A stretch of DNA of 15,293 nucleotides, from NCBI GenBank assembly GCA_023415595.1, contig JAEZJW010000198.1:1-15293 (forward strand), given 5' to 3'. The notes under the pieces are model-generated. The model was not told the origin of the DNA and ran no database searches. It saw only the letters and a program-made list of their open reading frames with translations. The stretch is from Bacillota bacterium. GTDB taxonomy: Bacteria; Bacillota; Clostridia; Lachnospirales; Lachnospiraceae. The first letter of the stretch is position 1. Each line of letters starts with the position of its first letter. Positions 6,062 to 12,883 of the stretch are shown in pieces. Position numbers and translations under genes: made by a program.

Positions 6062-6780
6062 GGACACTGGGCAATGTTGCCGCCATTTTACTAGGATCTG
6101 CAATAGGGATATTATTAAAGGGAGGCCTAAAGAAGCGCTTCCAGGATACGATTATGAGTGCTCTTGGCTTGGCTGTCATGTTTATCGGCATCAGCGGAGC
6201 ACTTCAGGGCATATTCGTCTTGAAGGATAACAAGCTTGATACAGCGAACATCATGCTGATGATTGTGGCCCTGGCAATCGGTGCTTTTGTCGGTGAAGCA
6301 ATTGATATTGAAGCAAGGCTCGACCATGTGGGAGAATGGCTGAAAAAATCCCTGAAAGTGAAGGGCGAGAGAGGGCAGGGCTTTGTTGAGGGTTTTGTCA
6401 ACAGTTCACTGCTGTTCTGCATCGGAGCAATGGCAATTATCGGTTCACTCGAGGATGGGCTTTCCCATGATCCCGCCACCCTGCTGGCAAAGGGAGTAAT
6501 CGATGGAGTAGTCGCCATCTTCTTTGCCTCTACGCTCGGTATCGGAGTATTCTTCTCAGTCATTCCAGTAGGAGTCTATCAGGGGCTGATTACCTTCTCC
6601 TCAAGCTTTGTCGGACCCTACTTAAGTGACCGGCTGATTGCAAACATTTCCTTTATCGGATCGGTCCTGATCTTCGGGATCGGAATTAATATGATCTTCG
6701 GTAAGAAAATCAAATGTGGTAATATTCTGCCGGCAGTTTTGGTTCCGGTTGTATATGAGATTATACAAAATACTATATAA
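6049..6780 (+). CDS. DUF554 family integral membrane protein
   Basis: A 243-residue membrane protein of unknown function, resembling the YdfK/YqgA group. About seven hydrophobic segments are visible (roughly residues 5-23, 34-56, 66-85, 113-132, 147-172, 196-217, 225-240). Glycine-rich motifs include GLGTLGNVAAILLGSAIGILLKGGL at the N-terminus, GAFVGEAIDIEARLD after the third segment, and FFSVIPVGVYQG. The start at 6049 fits the family's usual opening. An in-frame ATG at 5992 would add 19 polar residues, and the ribosome site of either start is not decisive. A transport or channel-like role is often suspected for such proteins but is not shown here. Confidence 0.85.
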   Translation: MAGLGTLGNVAAILLGSAIGILLKGGLKKRFQDTIMSALGLAVMFIGISGALQGIFVLKDNKLDTANIMLMIVALAIGAFVGEAIDIEARLDHVGEWLKKSLKVKGERGQGFVEGFVNSSLLFCIGAMAIIGSLEDGLSHDPATLLAKGVIDGVVAIFFASTLGIGVFFSVIPVGVYQGLITFSSSFVGPYLSDRLIANISFIGSVLIFGIGINMIFGKKIKCGNILPAVLVPVVYEIIQNTI

Positions 6781-6797
6781 GCAGAAAGAGTTACCTG

Positions 6798-6823
6798 GGT
6801 GCTGCATTGGCAGCACCTTTTTT
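6798..6823 (+). terminator. Terminator after the DUF554 gene
   Basis: GGTGCTGC-ATTG-GCAGCACC followed by TTTTTT. The T-run abuts the -35 box of the chemoreceptor promoter. Confidence 0.93.
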
Positions 6824-6824
6824 G

Positions 6825-6857
6825 TTGACATAATTAAGGCGATAGGATACAATATCC
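6825..6857 (+). promoter_or_regulatory. Promoter of the chemoreceptor gene
   Basis: TTGACA (6825-6830), 17 bp, TACAAT (6848-6853). The inverted repeat GGATA-CAA-TATCC (6845-6857) straddles the -10 box and is a possible operator. Confidence 0.85.
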
Positions 6858-6888
6858 AATATACAATTCACTAAAGAGGAGGACGGAT

Positions 6889-8625
6889 ATGAAAATCATA
6901 ACAAACCGAAAGGTAGCTACGAAATTATGGATTATGATTTCTCCGGCGATTTTAGCCCTGATTATCTTCTGTATTCAGTCGGGCTATCAGCAAAACAAGA
7001 TTTTAAATGAGTCTAAGGAAATCTTTTATGATGTCGTAGCAAAGACCTCAAACCTTATCTTAAACGGGGACAGGGACTTTTATCATGCCGCCTTGGTTGA
7101 GAAGGAAGTAATACTTTCCAGGGATAACATAAGCGAGGAAAAGTTAACGGAAATGATTGAAGTTTTTGATGAGAAGGCTGCACTCATACTGGAAGATATG
7201 AATATGGCTTATAAAAATTTGGAGCATAAACCATCTCTTCTGAGAGAGTTTAAACATCCTGGGGTTGGATTAAGCTTTATTGAGATATATGATAATTTAA
7301 GTATACATTTTGCATCCTGGAAAGCTGCTTATAATCTGGAAACCGGAATTGGAGATCTTGAAAGAAGAGAAGCGGAATTTAACAAAACAAGGCAGGACCT
7401 GAAATATATGAACGAACTGCTGGATGCGTACGGTATTCATATATCCGGTCAGATTAAGGCGTCCGTACAGAAAAATATCTTAATTCTAAGTACAATCCTC
7501 TGTGCTATTACGATATATATTTCGTATATATCCTTTGGCATCATCAATTATCTGAGAAAGAACATTAAAAATTTAACGTCTGATATGAATTCCCTCTCTA
7601 ACAATAATTTGGCCTTTACGCCACATAAAGTGGACAGTAAGGATGAGCTTGGCCTATTATCAGCCGCAATTATAGAAATGATTCGATCACTGAAGGAAAT
7701 TTGTGAGAAATTAAGTGTAGCTGCTTCAAAGCTTGCTGCTTCTTCGCGGGAGATGAGAAACAGCTCGGAAGAAATCGGTGTCTCCATGAACGAGATAGCA
7801 AGTACAATTGGGGATATTGCTGAGGGAGCCGGAGGTCAGGCAGAGGACACGGAGAATCTTACGGATGAAATCACCAGACTAGGGGAAGCAGTTGTACATA
7901 ACTCCCGGAGTGCCGAAAGCCTGATGCAGGTAAGCGATAGAATAGAAGCTGCGAGTAATGAGGGTCTGAAAACAGTTGAGCAGCTGGATGATATAACTAA
8001 AAATAATCAGGATTCCTTCCGTTCTATCTTTGATATCATTAATGTTACCAGCAGCAAGGCATCTCAGATTGGAGATGTAAGTAATATGATTGCCGGTATC
8101 GCTAAGCAGACGAACCTCCTAGCCCTGAATGCGGCAATCGAAGCAGCCCGCGCCGGAGACGCCGGAAGGGGATTTGCAGTAGTGGCAGATGAGATACGGA
8201 TCTTAGCCGAGAAATCGGCTGAAGCTACCAGAAGTATTGATATTATGCTGACTGAGCTGCGCAGCGATATCCTGGAGGCTGATGCTAAGAGTCGGACGGT
8301 AAGAGAAGCAGTTGAGGATCAGACGAAAAAGGTAATCGATACAAAGGAGAAGTATTGCGCCATTGTTGCCTCCATCAAGGATATAGACCAGGAAATCGAG
8401 ATCCTTGATACTGTAAGCAAGGAGGTAGAACGCAGCCGCTCCGTGGTCATGGATTATGCTACAAATCTCTCTGCTATAGCCCAGGAAAATGCGGCCAGTA
8501 CAGAAGAAGCTTCCGCTACTGTGGAAGAAATTCTGGCAGGCATCATTACCATCAGCGGAGTGGGAGAAGAAGTTGACAGACTGGTACTGGAGCTGAAAGA
8601 GCTCATTGACAGGTTTAAGCTATAG
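6889..8625 (+). CDS. Methyl-accepting chemotaxis protein
   Basis: A 578-residue transmembrane chemoreceptor that would signal to CheA/CheW. The N-terminal membrane helix spans about 12-30. An extracytoplasmic, mostly helical sensor of about 165 residues follows (probably a four-helix-bundle type). The second membrane helix is about 196-218, then a HAMP domain to about 270, then the long cytoplasmic coiled-coil hairpin. The highly conserved tip is IAGIAKQTNLLALNAAIEAA at 401-420, followed by RAGDAGRGFAVVADEIRILAEKS. AQENAASTEEASATVEEI near 531-548 resembles an adaptation (methylation) helix. No CheR/CheB-binding pentapeptide is present at the C-terminus. GAGGAGG precedes the ATG. It is monocistronic by its flanking signals. 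Ligand unknown. Confidence 0.96.
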   Translation: MKIITNRKVATKLWIMISPAILALIIFCIQSGYQQNKILNESKEIFYDVVAKTSNLILNGDRDFYHAALVEKEVILSRDNISEEKLTEMIEVFDEKAALILEDMNMAYKNLEHKPSLLREFKHPGVGLSFIEIYDNLSIHFASWKAAYNLETGIGDLERREAEFNKTRQDLKYMNELLDAYGIHISGQIKASVQKNILILSTILCAITIYISYISFGIINYLRKNIKNLTSDMNSLSNNNLAFTPHKVDSKDELGLLSAAIIEMIRSLKEICEKLSVAASKLAASSREMRNSSEEIGVSMNEIASTIGDIAEGAGGQAEDTENLTDEITRLGEAVVHNSRSAESLMQVSDRIEAASNEGLKTVEQLDDITKNNQDSFRSIFDIINVTSSKASQIGDVSNMIAGIAKQTNLLALNAAIEAARAGDAGRGFAVVADEIRILAEKSAEATRSIDIMLTELRSDILEADAKSRTVREAVEDQTKKVIDTKEKYCAIVASIKDIDQEIEILDTVSKEVERSRSVVMDYATNLSAIAQENAASTEEASATVEEILAGIITISGVGEEVDRLVLELKELIDRFKL

Positions 8626-8674
8626 GAGTATAAGAGCTGCGAAACAATAAATGTAAAAATATGGATAAAATTGA

Positions 8675-8701
8675 TTGACAACCGAGCCATCCTGATATAC
8701 T
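8675..8701 (+). promoter_or_regulatory. Promoter of the small membrane protein gene
   Basis: TTGACA (8675-8680), 15 bp, TATACT (8696-8701) with an extended -10 TG one base upstream. The extended -10 may offset the short spacer. Confidence 0.6.
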
Positions 8702-8745
8702 GTTAAAATATGTAAATGCTAACTTGTATATCTATGGAGAGATTT

Positions 8746-8916
8746 ATGTTGTTCAAAAAAGAAATTCATTCCATTATAATGATTTGTGTTCTTGGACTGA
8801 TACTTCCGCTGGGGTTTGATTTAAAGTCATCAGCGGCAATCTCTTTTGGCTTCGGTTCAGTCTTTAGCTTATTAAGGCTTAATACAAGATTTATAAATAA
8901 TTATCAATCCAAATAA
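8746..8916 (+). CDS. Small hydrophobic membrane protein, unknown function
   Basis: A 56-residue protein I do not recognise. A basic N-terminus (MLFKKE) is followed by a hydrophobic segment (about residues 9-23, SIIMICVLGLILPLG), then a second weaker Gly/Ser/Ala-rich hydrophobic segment (about 28-43) and a polar, basic tail (NTRFINNYQSK). This suggests a membrane hairpin or single-span peptide. In-frame ATGs at 8716 and 8734 exist, but only 8746 has a ribosome-site-like GGAGAG at suitable spacing. Its own promoter and terminator make it a real single-gene unit. It lies directly after the chemoreceptor gene, though no functional link is evident. It could be a small stress- or regulator-type membrane peptide. 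Confidence 0.6.
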   Translation: MLFKKEIHSIIMICVLGLILPLGFDLKSSAAISFGFGSVFSLLRLNTRFINNYQSK

Positions 8917-8933
8917 TAAGTATGTAGATTCTT

Positions 8934-8975
8934 CCCGCAGGTGAGTTTAAGTTATTTCCTGCGGGTATTTTATTG
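8934..8975 (+). terminator. Terminator after the small membrane protein
   Basis: CCCGCAGG (8934-8941) and CCTGCGGG (8958-8965) form a perfect 8-bp stem with a 16-nt loop, followed by TATTTTATT. The rest of the gap to 9113 is AT-rich. A weak GCCTACCAGGC...CTTTTTATT motif near 9030-9052 is the only other structure seen. Confidence 0.8.
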
Positions 8976-9113
8976 CATGATTCATAAAATGTCTGCAAAG
9001 CTGACATTATTGAATACATGATTAATGAATGCCTACCAGGCTGGCTTTTTATTATGAATTGATTCCATTAAAAAGTCATTAAATATTTATGCAATAAATC
9101 TGATAAAATATTA

Positions 9114-9143
9114 TTGACAATACAAGTATTATTGTATACAATA
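9114..9143 (+). promoter_or_regulatory. Promoter of the Re-citrate synthase gene with a GntR-like operator
   Basis: TTGACA (9114-9119), 17 bp, TACAAT (9137-9142). The perfect 14-bp palindrome TATTGTATACAATA (9130-9143) covers the -10 box. A second inverted repeat, ACAATA...TATTGT (9117-9122 / 9130-9135), fills the spacer. The GT-AT-AC core flanked by inverted A/T resembles operators of GntR/FadR-type regulators. A GntR/FCD gene lies downstream at 12198, so it is the likely binder (inference). Confidence 0.8.
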
Positions 9144-9179
9144 AAACAAATTTATGATCAGAGGATGGAGAATGAAGCT

Positions 9180-10574
9180 ATGGATCAAAGAAAAGTGTAC
9201 ATAAACCCACAGAATAACCTGCTCCAGCTGGAGGAGCCAATCTATAATCTTGTGGATGTCGAAGAACCGAATACGTTCCGGAATCTCTTCCCCTATGATG
9301 AGGTACCTAAGATAGCGTTTAACGACCGGATTGTACCACATAATCTTCCCGAGGAGATCTTCATTACAGATACGACCTTCCGTGACGGACAGCAATCCAG
9401 AGCACCCTATACCACGGAGCAGATCGTGACGATGTTCGATTATTTCCATCGGCTCGGCGGTCCTAAGGGCTTGATCCGCCAAAGCGAATTCTTCCTATAC
9501 AGTAAGAAGGACAGGGATGCGGTCTACAAATGTATGGAGCGCGGTTACGAATTCCCTGAGGTAACCTGCTTGATCAGGGCCAGCAAGAAGGATTTTGAAC
9601 TGGTGAAGGAAATCGGCATGAAGGAGACCGGAATCTTAGTCAGCTGCTCCGATTACCACATCTTCTATAAGATGAAGATGACCAGAAGAGAAGCGATGAA
9701 CCATTATCTCAGTGTGGTTAGAGAATGCCTGGAGACCGGTATCGCGGCCCGCTGTCACCTCGAGGATATCACAAGATCCGATATCCATGGTTTCGTTATC
9801 CCGTTCTGTTCCGAGCTGATGAAGCTTAGCCGGGAATACCATATTCCAGTGAAGATCCGCGCCTGTGATACAATGGGCTACGGAGTGAATTTCTCCGGTG
9901 CAGTAATTCCCCGTTCCGTGCAGGGAATTATCTACGGCATTAAGACCCATGCCGGAGTACCTTCCCAGTGGCTGGAATGGCATGGACATAATGATTTTAA
10001 TAAAGCGGTATCTAATTCCACGACAGCATGGCTGTACGGTGCCGCAGGAGTCAATTGCTCACTGTTCGGTATCGGTGAGAGAACCGGTAATACCCCTCTG
10101 GAAGCGATGGTATTCGAATATGCACAGCTGAAGGGGACCTTGGATGGTATGGATACCACCGTCATAACGGAGCTTGCAGAGTATTATGAGAAGGAAATCG
10201 GTTACCGTGTTCCTTCCAGGACTCCCTTCGTCGGAAAGAACTTCAATGTAACCCGTGCCGGTATCCATGCGGACGGATTACTGAAGAATGAAGAGATTTA
10301 TAATATCTTCGATACGGAGAAATTCCTGAACCGCCCGGTTCTGGTCGCAGTTTCCAATACCTCCGGCCTTGCCGGAATTGCTCACTGGATCAATACCTTC
10401 TTTAAGCTAAAGGGGAATAAGGCCGTGGATAAGGCAAACCCCATCGTCATGAAGGTCAAGGAATGGGTGGATGTGGAATACGATGGCGGCCGTGTTACCG
10501 TAATCACCGATGATGAGCTGATAGAACTGATCAACCGCTATCAGAACGAGTTGGGAATCAGCCTGATCAAATAA
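9180..10574 (+). CDS. Re-citrate synthase homologue (isopropylmalate/homocitrate synthase superfamily)
   Basis: Predicted to condense acetyl-CoA and oxaloacetate to citrate, the clostridial Re-face route to 2-oxoglutarate and glutamate. It has 464 residues from the chosen start. The TIM-barrel signature DTTFRDGQQSR (64-74) provides the catalytic Arg68 and metal ligand Asp69. The second metal motif WHGHNDF gives His268 and His270, and GIGERTGN (297-304) is the family's glycine/Arg motif. The N-terminal INPQNNLLQLEEP and FPYDEVPKI segments are features I associate with Re-citrate synthases rather than LeuA. The ATG at 9180 follows GGAGA by 8 nt. An in-frame ATG at 9113/9114 lies in the -35 box and one at 9165 lacks a ribosome site. 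The next gene is isocitrate dehydrogenase, supporting citrate over homocitrate or isopropylmalate. No aconitase is adjacent. Confidence 0.87.
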   Translation: MDQRKVYINPQNNLLQLEEPIYNLVDVEEPNTFRNLFPYDEVPKIAFNDRIVPHNLPEEIFITDTTFRDGQQSRAPYTTEQIVTMFDYFHRLGGPKGLIRQSEFFLYSKKDRDAVYKCMERGYEFPEVTCLIRASKKDFELVKEIGMKETGILVSCSDYHIFYKMKMTRREAMNHYLSVVRECLETGIAARCHLEDITRSDIHGFVIPFCSELMKLSREYHIPVKIRACDTMGYGVNFSGAVIPRSVQGIIYGIKTHAGVPSQWLEWHGHNDFNKAVSNSTTAWLYGAAGVNCSLFGIGERTGNTPLEAMVFEYAQLKGTLDGMDTTVITELAEYYEKEIGYRVPSRTPFVGKNFNVTRAGIHADGLLKNEEIYNIFDTEKFLNRPVLVAVSNTSGLAGIAHWINTFFKLKGNKAVDKANPIVMKVKEWVDVEYDGGRVTVITDDELIELINRYQNELGISLIK

Positions 10575-10664
10575 TCATAAAAGGATAATCGGGGGCAGCA
10601 CTTTAATTGTGTGTGAATGCCCCTGTATCTTGTGTACTGGAGCCGGAGCCCATCACAGGGAAGG

Positions 10665-10693
10665 TTGACAAGAATATCAGAAAGACATACAAT
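10665..10693 (+). promoter_or_regulatory. Internal promoter for the isocitrate dehydrogenase gene
   Basis: TTGACA (10665-10670), 17 bp, TACAAT (10688-10693), identical in hexamers and spacing to the promoters at 6825 and 9114. The -10 region carries only a half-match (ATACAATA) to the 9130-9143 palindrome. Upstream in the 176-nt gap, GGGGCA (10592-10597) and TGCCCC (10618-10623) form a hairpin without a T-tract. Confidence 0.75.
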
Positions 10694-10750
10694 AATATTC
10701 GGGTCCGTTCATCCATGGGGCCGATGAAACCATAGAATTGGAGGATTAAC

Positions 10751-11917
10751 ATGATAGCAGCAGATAGAATTGAAGCAGCGAAGGAAAGGTTTGGACAGTT
10801 GCTTGCAGAGCAGTTAAAACGAGTGGAAGAGATGAAGGCACAGGGCGGGTTTCTTGATTATAAGACTCTGGACCGAATCATCATCGGTGTATGCGGAGGA
10901 GACGGAATCGGACCGGCAATCACATCACAGGCACAGAGAGTAATGGAATACCTGCTGAAGGATGAGATTAAGGCGGGTAAGGTAGTGTTCAGAGAAATCG
11001 AAGGCTTGACCATAGAGAGAAGAGCCGCAGAAAATGCAGCGATTCCACCGGCAGTATTAGCAGAATTATAGGAGTGTCATGTAATCTTAAAGGGACCCAC
11101 CACAACACCCAGAAAAGGCGATCCCTGGCCGAATGTCGAGTCTGCCAATGTTGCAATGAGAAAGGAACTGGACCTGTTTGCAAATGTAAGACCGGTCCGT
11201 ATCCCGGAGCAGGGCATTGATTGGACCTTCTACCGTGAGAATACAGAGGGTGCTTATGCCGTAGGAAGCAAGGGTGTCCATGTAACCGAGGATCTCGGGG
11301 TGGACTTTACGGTGGTCACAACTCAAGGGACAGAAAGAATCATCCGTGCTGCATTCGAGTTCGCCAAAGCTAACGGCAAGACGAGAGTAACGGCGGTAAC
11401 CAAGGCTAATATCATTAAGACTACGGATGGAAAGTTCTTAGACATCTTCCGTGAGATTGCGAAGGAATATCCCGATATTACCGCAGATGACTGGTATATC
11501 GATATTATGACTGCAAAGCTGATTGATGAGAAGAGAAGAAGGGACTTTCAGGTTGTCGTTCTTCCGAATCTCTATGGAGATATCATCACGGATGAGGCTG
11601 CTGAATTCCAGGGTGGTGTCGGTACTGCAGGAAGTGCGAATATCGGCAAAAGATATGCGATGTTTGAAGCAATCCATGGCTCCGCACCCAGAATGGTGCA
11701 GGAGGGCAGAGATATCTATGCAGATCCCTGCAGCATGATCCGTGCAGGTGCGATGCTGCTCGCCCATATCGGATATAAGGCAGAAGCGGACAAGCTCTAC
11801 AGAGCCCTTGATATCTGCACAGTAACAGAGAAGAAGGTTGTATTGACAGGCAGGGATACCGGTGCTACCAGTGCTGAATTCGCTGACTATATGATGGAAA
11901 CCATAGAGAAACTGTAA
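10751..11917 (+). pseudogene. icd: Isocitrate dehydrogenase (isocitrate/isopropylmalate dehydrogenase family) interrupted by an in-frame TAG
   Basis: The family oxidatively decarboxylates isocitrate to 2-oxoglutarate. The gene spans 388 codons plus stop, in one frame, with TAG at codon 107 (11069-11071). Before it are GVCGGDGIGPAIT and EGLTIERRAAENAAIPP. After it the frame continues without shift as ECHVILKGPTTTPRKGDPWP, then FANVRPVRIPEQGIDWTFYREN, NLYGDIITDEAAEFQGG (metal-binding Asp region) and the cofactor segment AIHGSAPRM. The interrupted codon reads L-(TAG)-ECHV where relatives commonly have Lys, so AAG to TAG is the simplest history. No credible restart exists near the TAG (next in-frame ATG is 11156). 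Possible causes are a recent nonsense mutation, a base error, or amber readthrough. GGAGG sits 6 nt before the first ATG. Confidence 0.85.
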
Positions 11918-11928
11918 CATAACGAAAT

Positions 11929-12134
11929 GTTACTGTTCACACCCTAGCCAGTAATTCATTATAATGATTTCGGCAAATGATTTCCGAAAAGGAGTATTAG
12001 CATTCGTCGGTACTTTGGCTCTGTTTTGTAGAGCCTTATGTACCGTTACGTAATGCGACTAAGCGAAAGCGTCTCCGACTTCGGAAACATTTGTTGAAAT
12101 CAATCAACTATGACTAGGGTGTGAACCTAGTAAC
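11929..12134 (+). ncRNA. Large structured RNA-like element, riboswitch-like leader of the GntR gene
   Basis: The 280-nt gap between icd and the regulator is dominated by one foldback. The closing stem pairs GTTCACACCCTAG (11935-11947) with 12114-12126, 13 bp perfect. It extends past a 2-nt bulge by GTTACT (11929-11934) with AGTAAC (12129-12134). Inside, TGATTTC (11965-11971) pairs with 12096-12102, CAAATG (11974-11979) with 12088-12093, and TTTCCG (11981-11986) with 12082-12087. A long apical arm spans 12000-12056: GCATT/AATGC, CGT/ACG, CGGTAC/GTACCG, GGCTCT/AGAGCC. GGAG (11991) may pair with CTCC (12073), and a GC-GAAA-GC mini-hairpin lies at 12062-12070. It matches no riboswitch I recognise: no cobalamin box, T-box UGGN, TPP or lysine motifs. 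Alternatives are a mobile foldback or distant DNA operator halves. Confidence 0.6.
11936..11965 (+). promoter_or_regulatory. Promoter embedded in the 5' arm of the structured element
   Basis: TTCACA (11936-11941), 18 bp, TATAAT (11960-11965): five of six and six of six consensus bases. Predicted start is near 11972. A transcript from here lacks the 5' strand of the 13-bp closing stem, whereas readthrough from icd contains it, so the two transcripts would fold differently. Confidence 0.5.
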
Positions 12135-12193
12135 CTCCCGAAGAATCCAATGAGGGATGAACACGGGAGGGATCACGCACCTAAGGAGGTTAC
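12130..12193 (+). promoter_or_regulatory. Mutually exclusive hairpins controlling the GntR ribosome site
   Basis: GTAACCTCC (12130-12138) is perfectly complementary to GGAGGTTAC (12185-12193), which contains the regulator's Shine-Dalgarno sequence. The same bases can instead be held upstream (AGTAAC with the element's 5' GTTACT) and by CCTCCCG (12134-12140) pairing with CGGGAGG (12164-12170), a hairpin that also contains ATCC/GGAT. The first fold hides the ribosome site and the second frees it. This is the form of a translational expression platform. Confidence 0.6.
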
Positions 12194-12197
12194 ATTC

Positions 12198-12866
12198 TTG
12201 GAAGATTTTGATCTTCGCAAAGAAATGGCTGAGACGTATTCCCTGAGAGGACGGGTCTTCAATAAAATAAGGGAGAATATCCTGTCAGGAGCCTATCATG
12301 AAAATGAAGAGCTGAAGGAGAATACGTTGGCAGCAGAGTTGGGTGTCAGCCGTACCCCTGTCCGGGAAGCTTTAAGACAGCTGGAGCTGGAAGGGCTTGT
12401 CACTATCATTCCGAATAAGGGTGCTTCCGTAACCGGTATCACATCAAAGGATATCCACGATATCTATATGATCCGTTCTTACCTTGAGGGTCTCTGTGCG
12501 AAGTGGGCCTGTGAGCATATTACGGAGGAACAGATCGAGGCTCTCGAAGAGGTCCTGTATCTGTCCGACTTCCATGCCAGAAGGAATCATTCGGAGCAGC
12601 TGGTGGAACTGGATAATAAATTCCATGACATGATTTATAAGGCCTCCGGCAGTAAGATCCTTAACCATGTACTCTCTGATTTTCATCATTATGTGGAACG
12701 GATCAGAAAAATAACGCTGTCACAACCGAACCGTGCATCGCAGTCCAGTATGGAGCATGCCGCGATCCTAGGTGCCATAAAGCAGCGTGACGGAGAACTT
12801 GCTGAGAGACTCGCCCATGAGCATATCATGAGTACAATAAAGAATATCAGTGAACACGGATTATAA
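12198..12866 (+). CDS. GntR-family transcriptional regulator, FadR/FCD subgroup
   Basis: A 222-residue DNA-binding regulator. The winged helix-turn-helix covers about 15-80, with ENTLAAELGVSRTPVREALRQLELEGLV as the recognition region. The all-helical FCD ligand domain is about 85-212. Likely metal/ligand residues are Asp139 and His143 (LDNKFH), His187 (MEHAAIL) and His207/His209 (LAHEHI), the usual Asp-His-His-His pattern of metal-containing FCD domains that bind carboxylates. TTG at 12198 is preferred as start: AAGGAGG lies 8 nt before it, whereas the in-frame ATG at 12150 has no ribosome site and would put that strong site inside the gene. Its position after Re-citrate synthase and icd suggests control of that module by an organic acid, possibly via the palindrome at 9130. 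Confidence 0.9.
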   Translation: MEDFDLRKEMAETYSLRGRVFNKIRENILSGAYHENEELKENTLAAELGVSRTPVREALRQLELEGLVTIIPNKGASVTGITSKDIHDIYMIRSYLEGLCAKWACEHITEEQIEALEEVLYLSDFHARRNHSEQLVELDNKFHDMIYKASGSKILNHVLSDFHHYVERIRKITLSQPNRASQSSMEHAAILGAIKQRDGELAERLAHEHIMSTIKNISEHGL

Positions 12867-12883
12867 GAGAAGGGCGCCGTGCT

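Noticed and set aside
5688..6191. 167-codon minus-strand frame over the HD/DUF554 gap
   Set aside because: No family resemblance; it overlaps two real genes on the other strand.
9114..9179. Longer N-terminus for the Re-citrate synthase homologue starting at 9114
   Set aside because: That ATG lies in the -35 region of a near-perfect promoter, so it would not be on the transcript.
11069..11071. TAG in icd as a pyrrolysine codon
   Set aside because: Pyrrolysine is known mainly in methylamine methyltransferases. No Pyl genes are in the window, and a simple AAG to TAG change explains it.
11438..11920. 160-codon minus-strand frame over icd
   Set aside because: Antisense shadow of a conserved enzyme, with no start signal.
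11929..12134. Retron msr-msd or OMEGA/HEARO RNA
   Set aside because: No reverse transcriptase, IscB or TnpB gene is present in the window.
12114..12140. AGGGTG-T-GAACC resembles a T-box sequence
   Set aside because: The UGGN tRNA-acceptor bulge is broken by the extra T. No Stem I AGUA or GA motif was found, and the downstream gene is a GntR regulator, not an amino-acid gene.
12150..12197. ATG at 12150 as the GntR start
   Set aside because: It has no ribosome site and would place AAGGAGG inside the gene. TTG at 12198 has ideal spacing.
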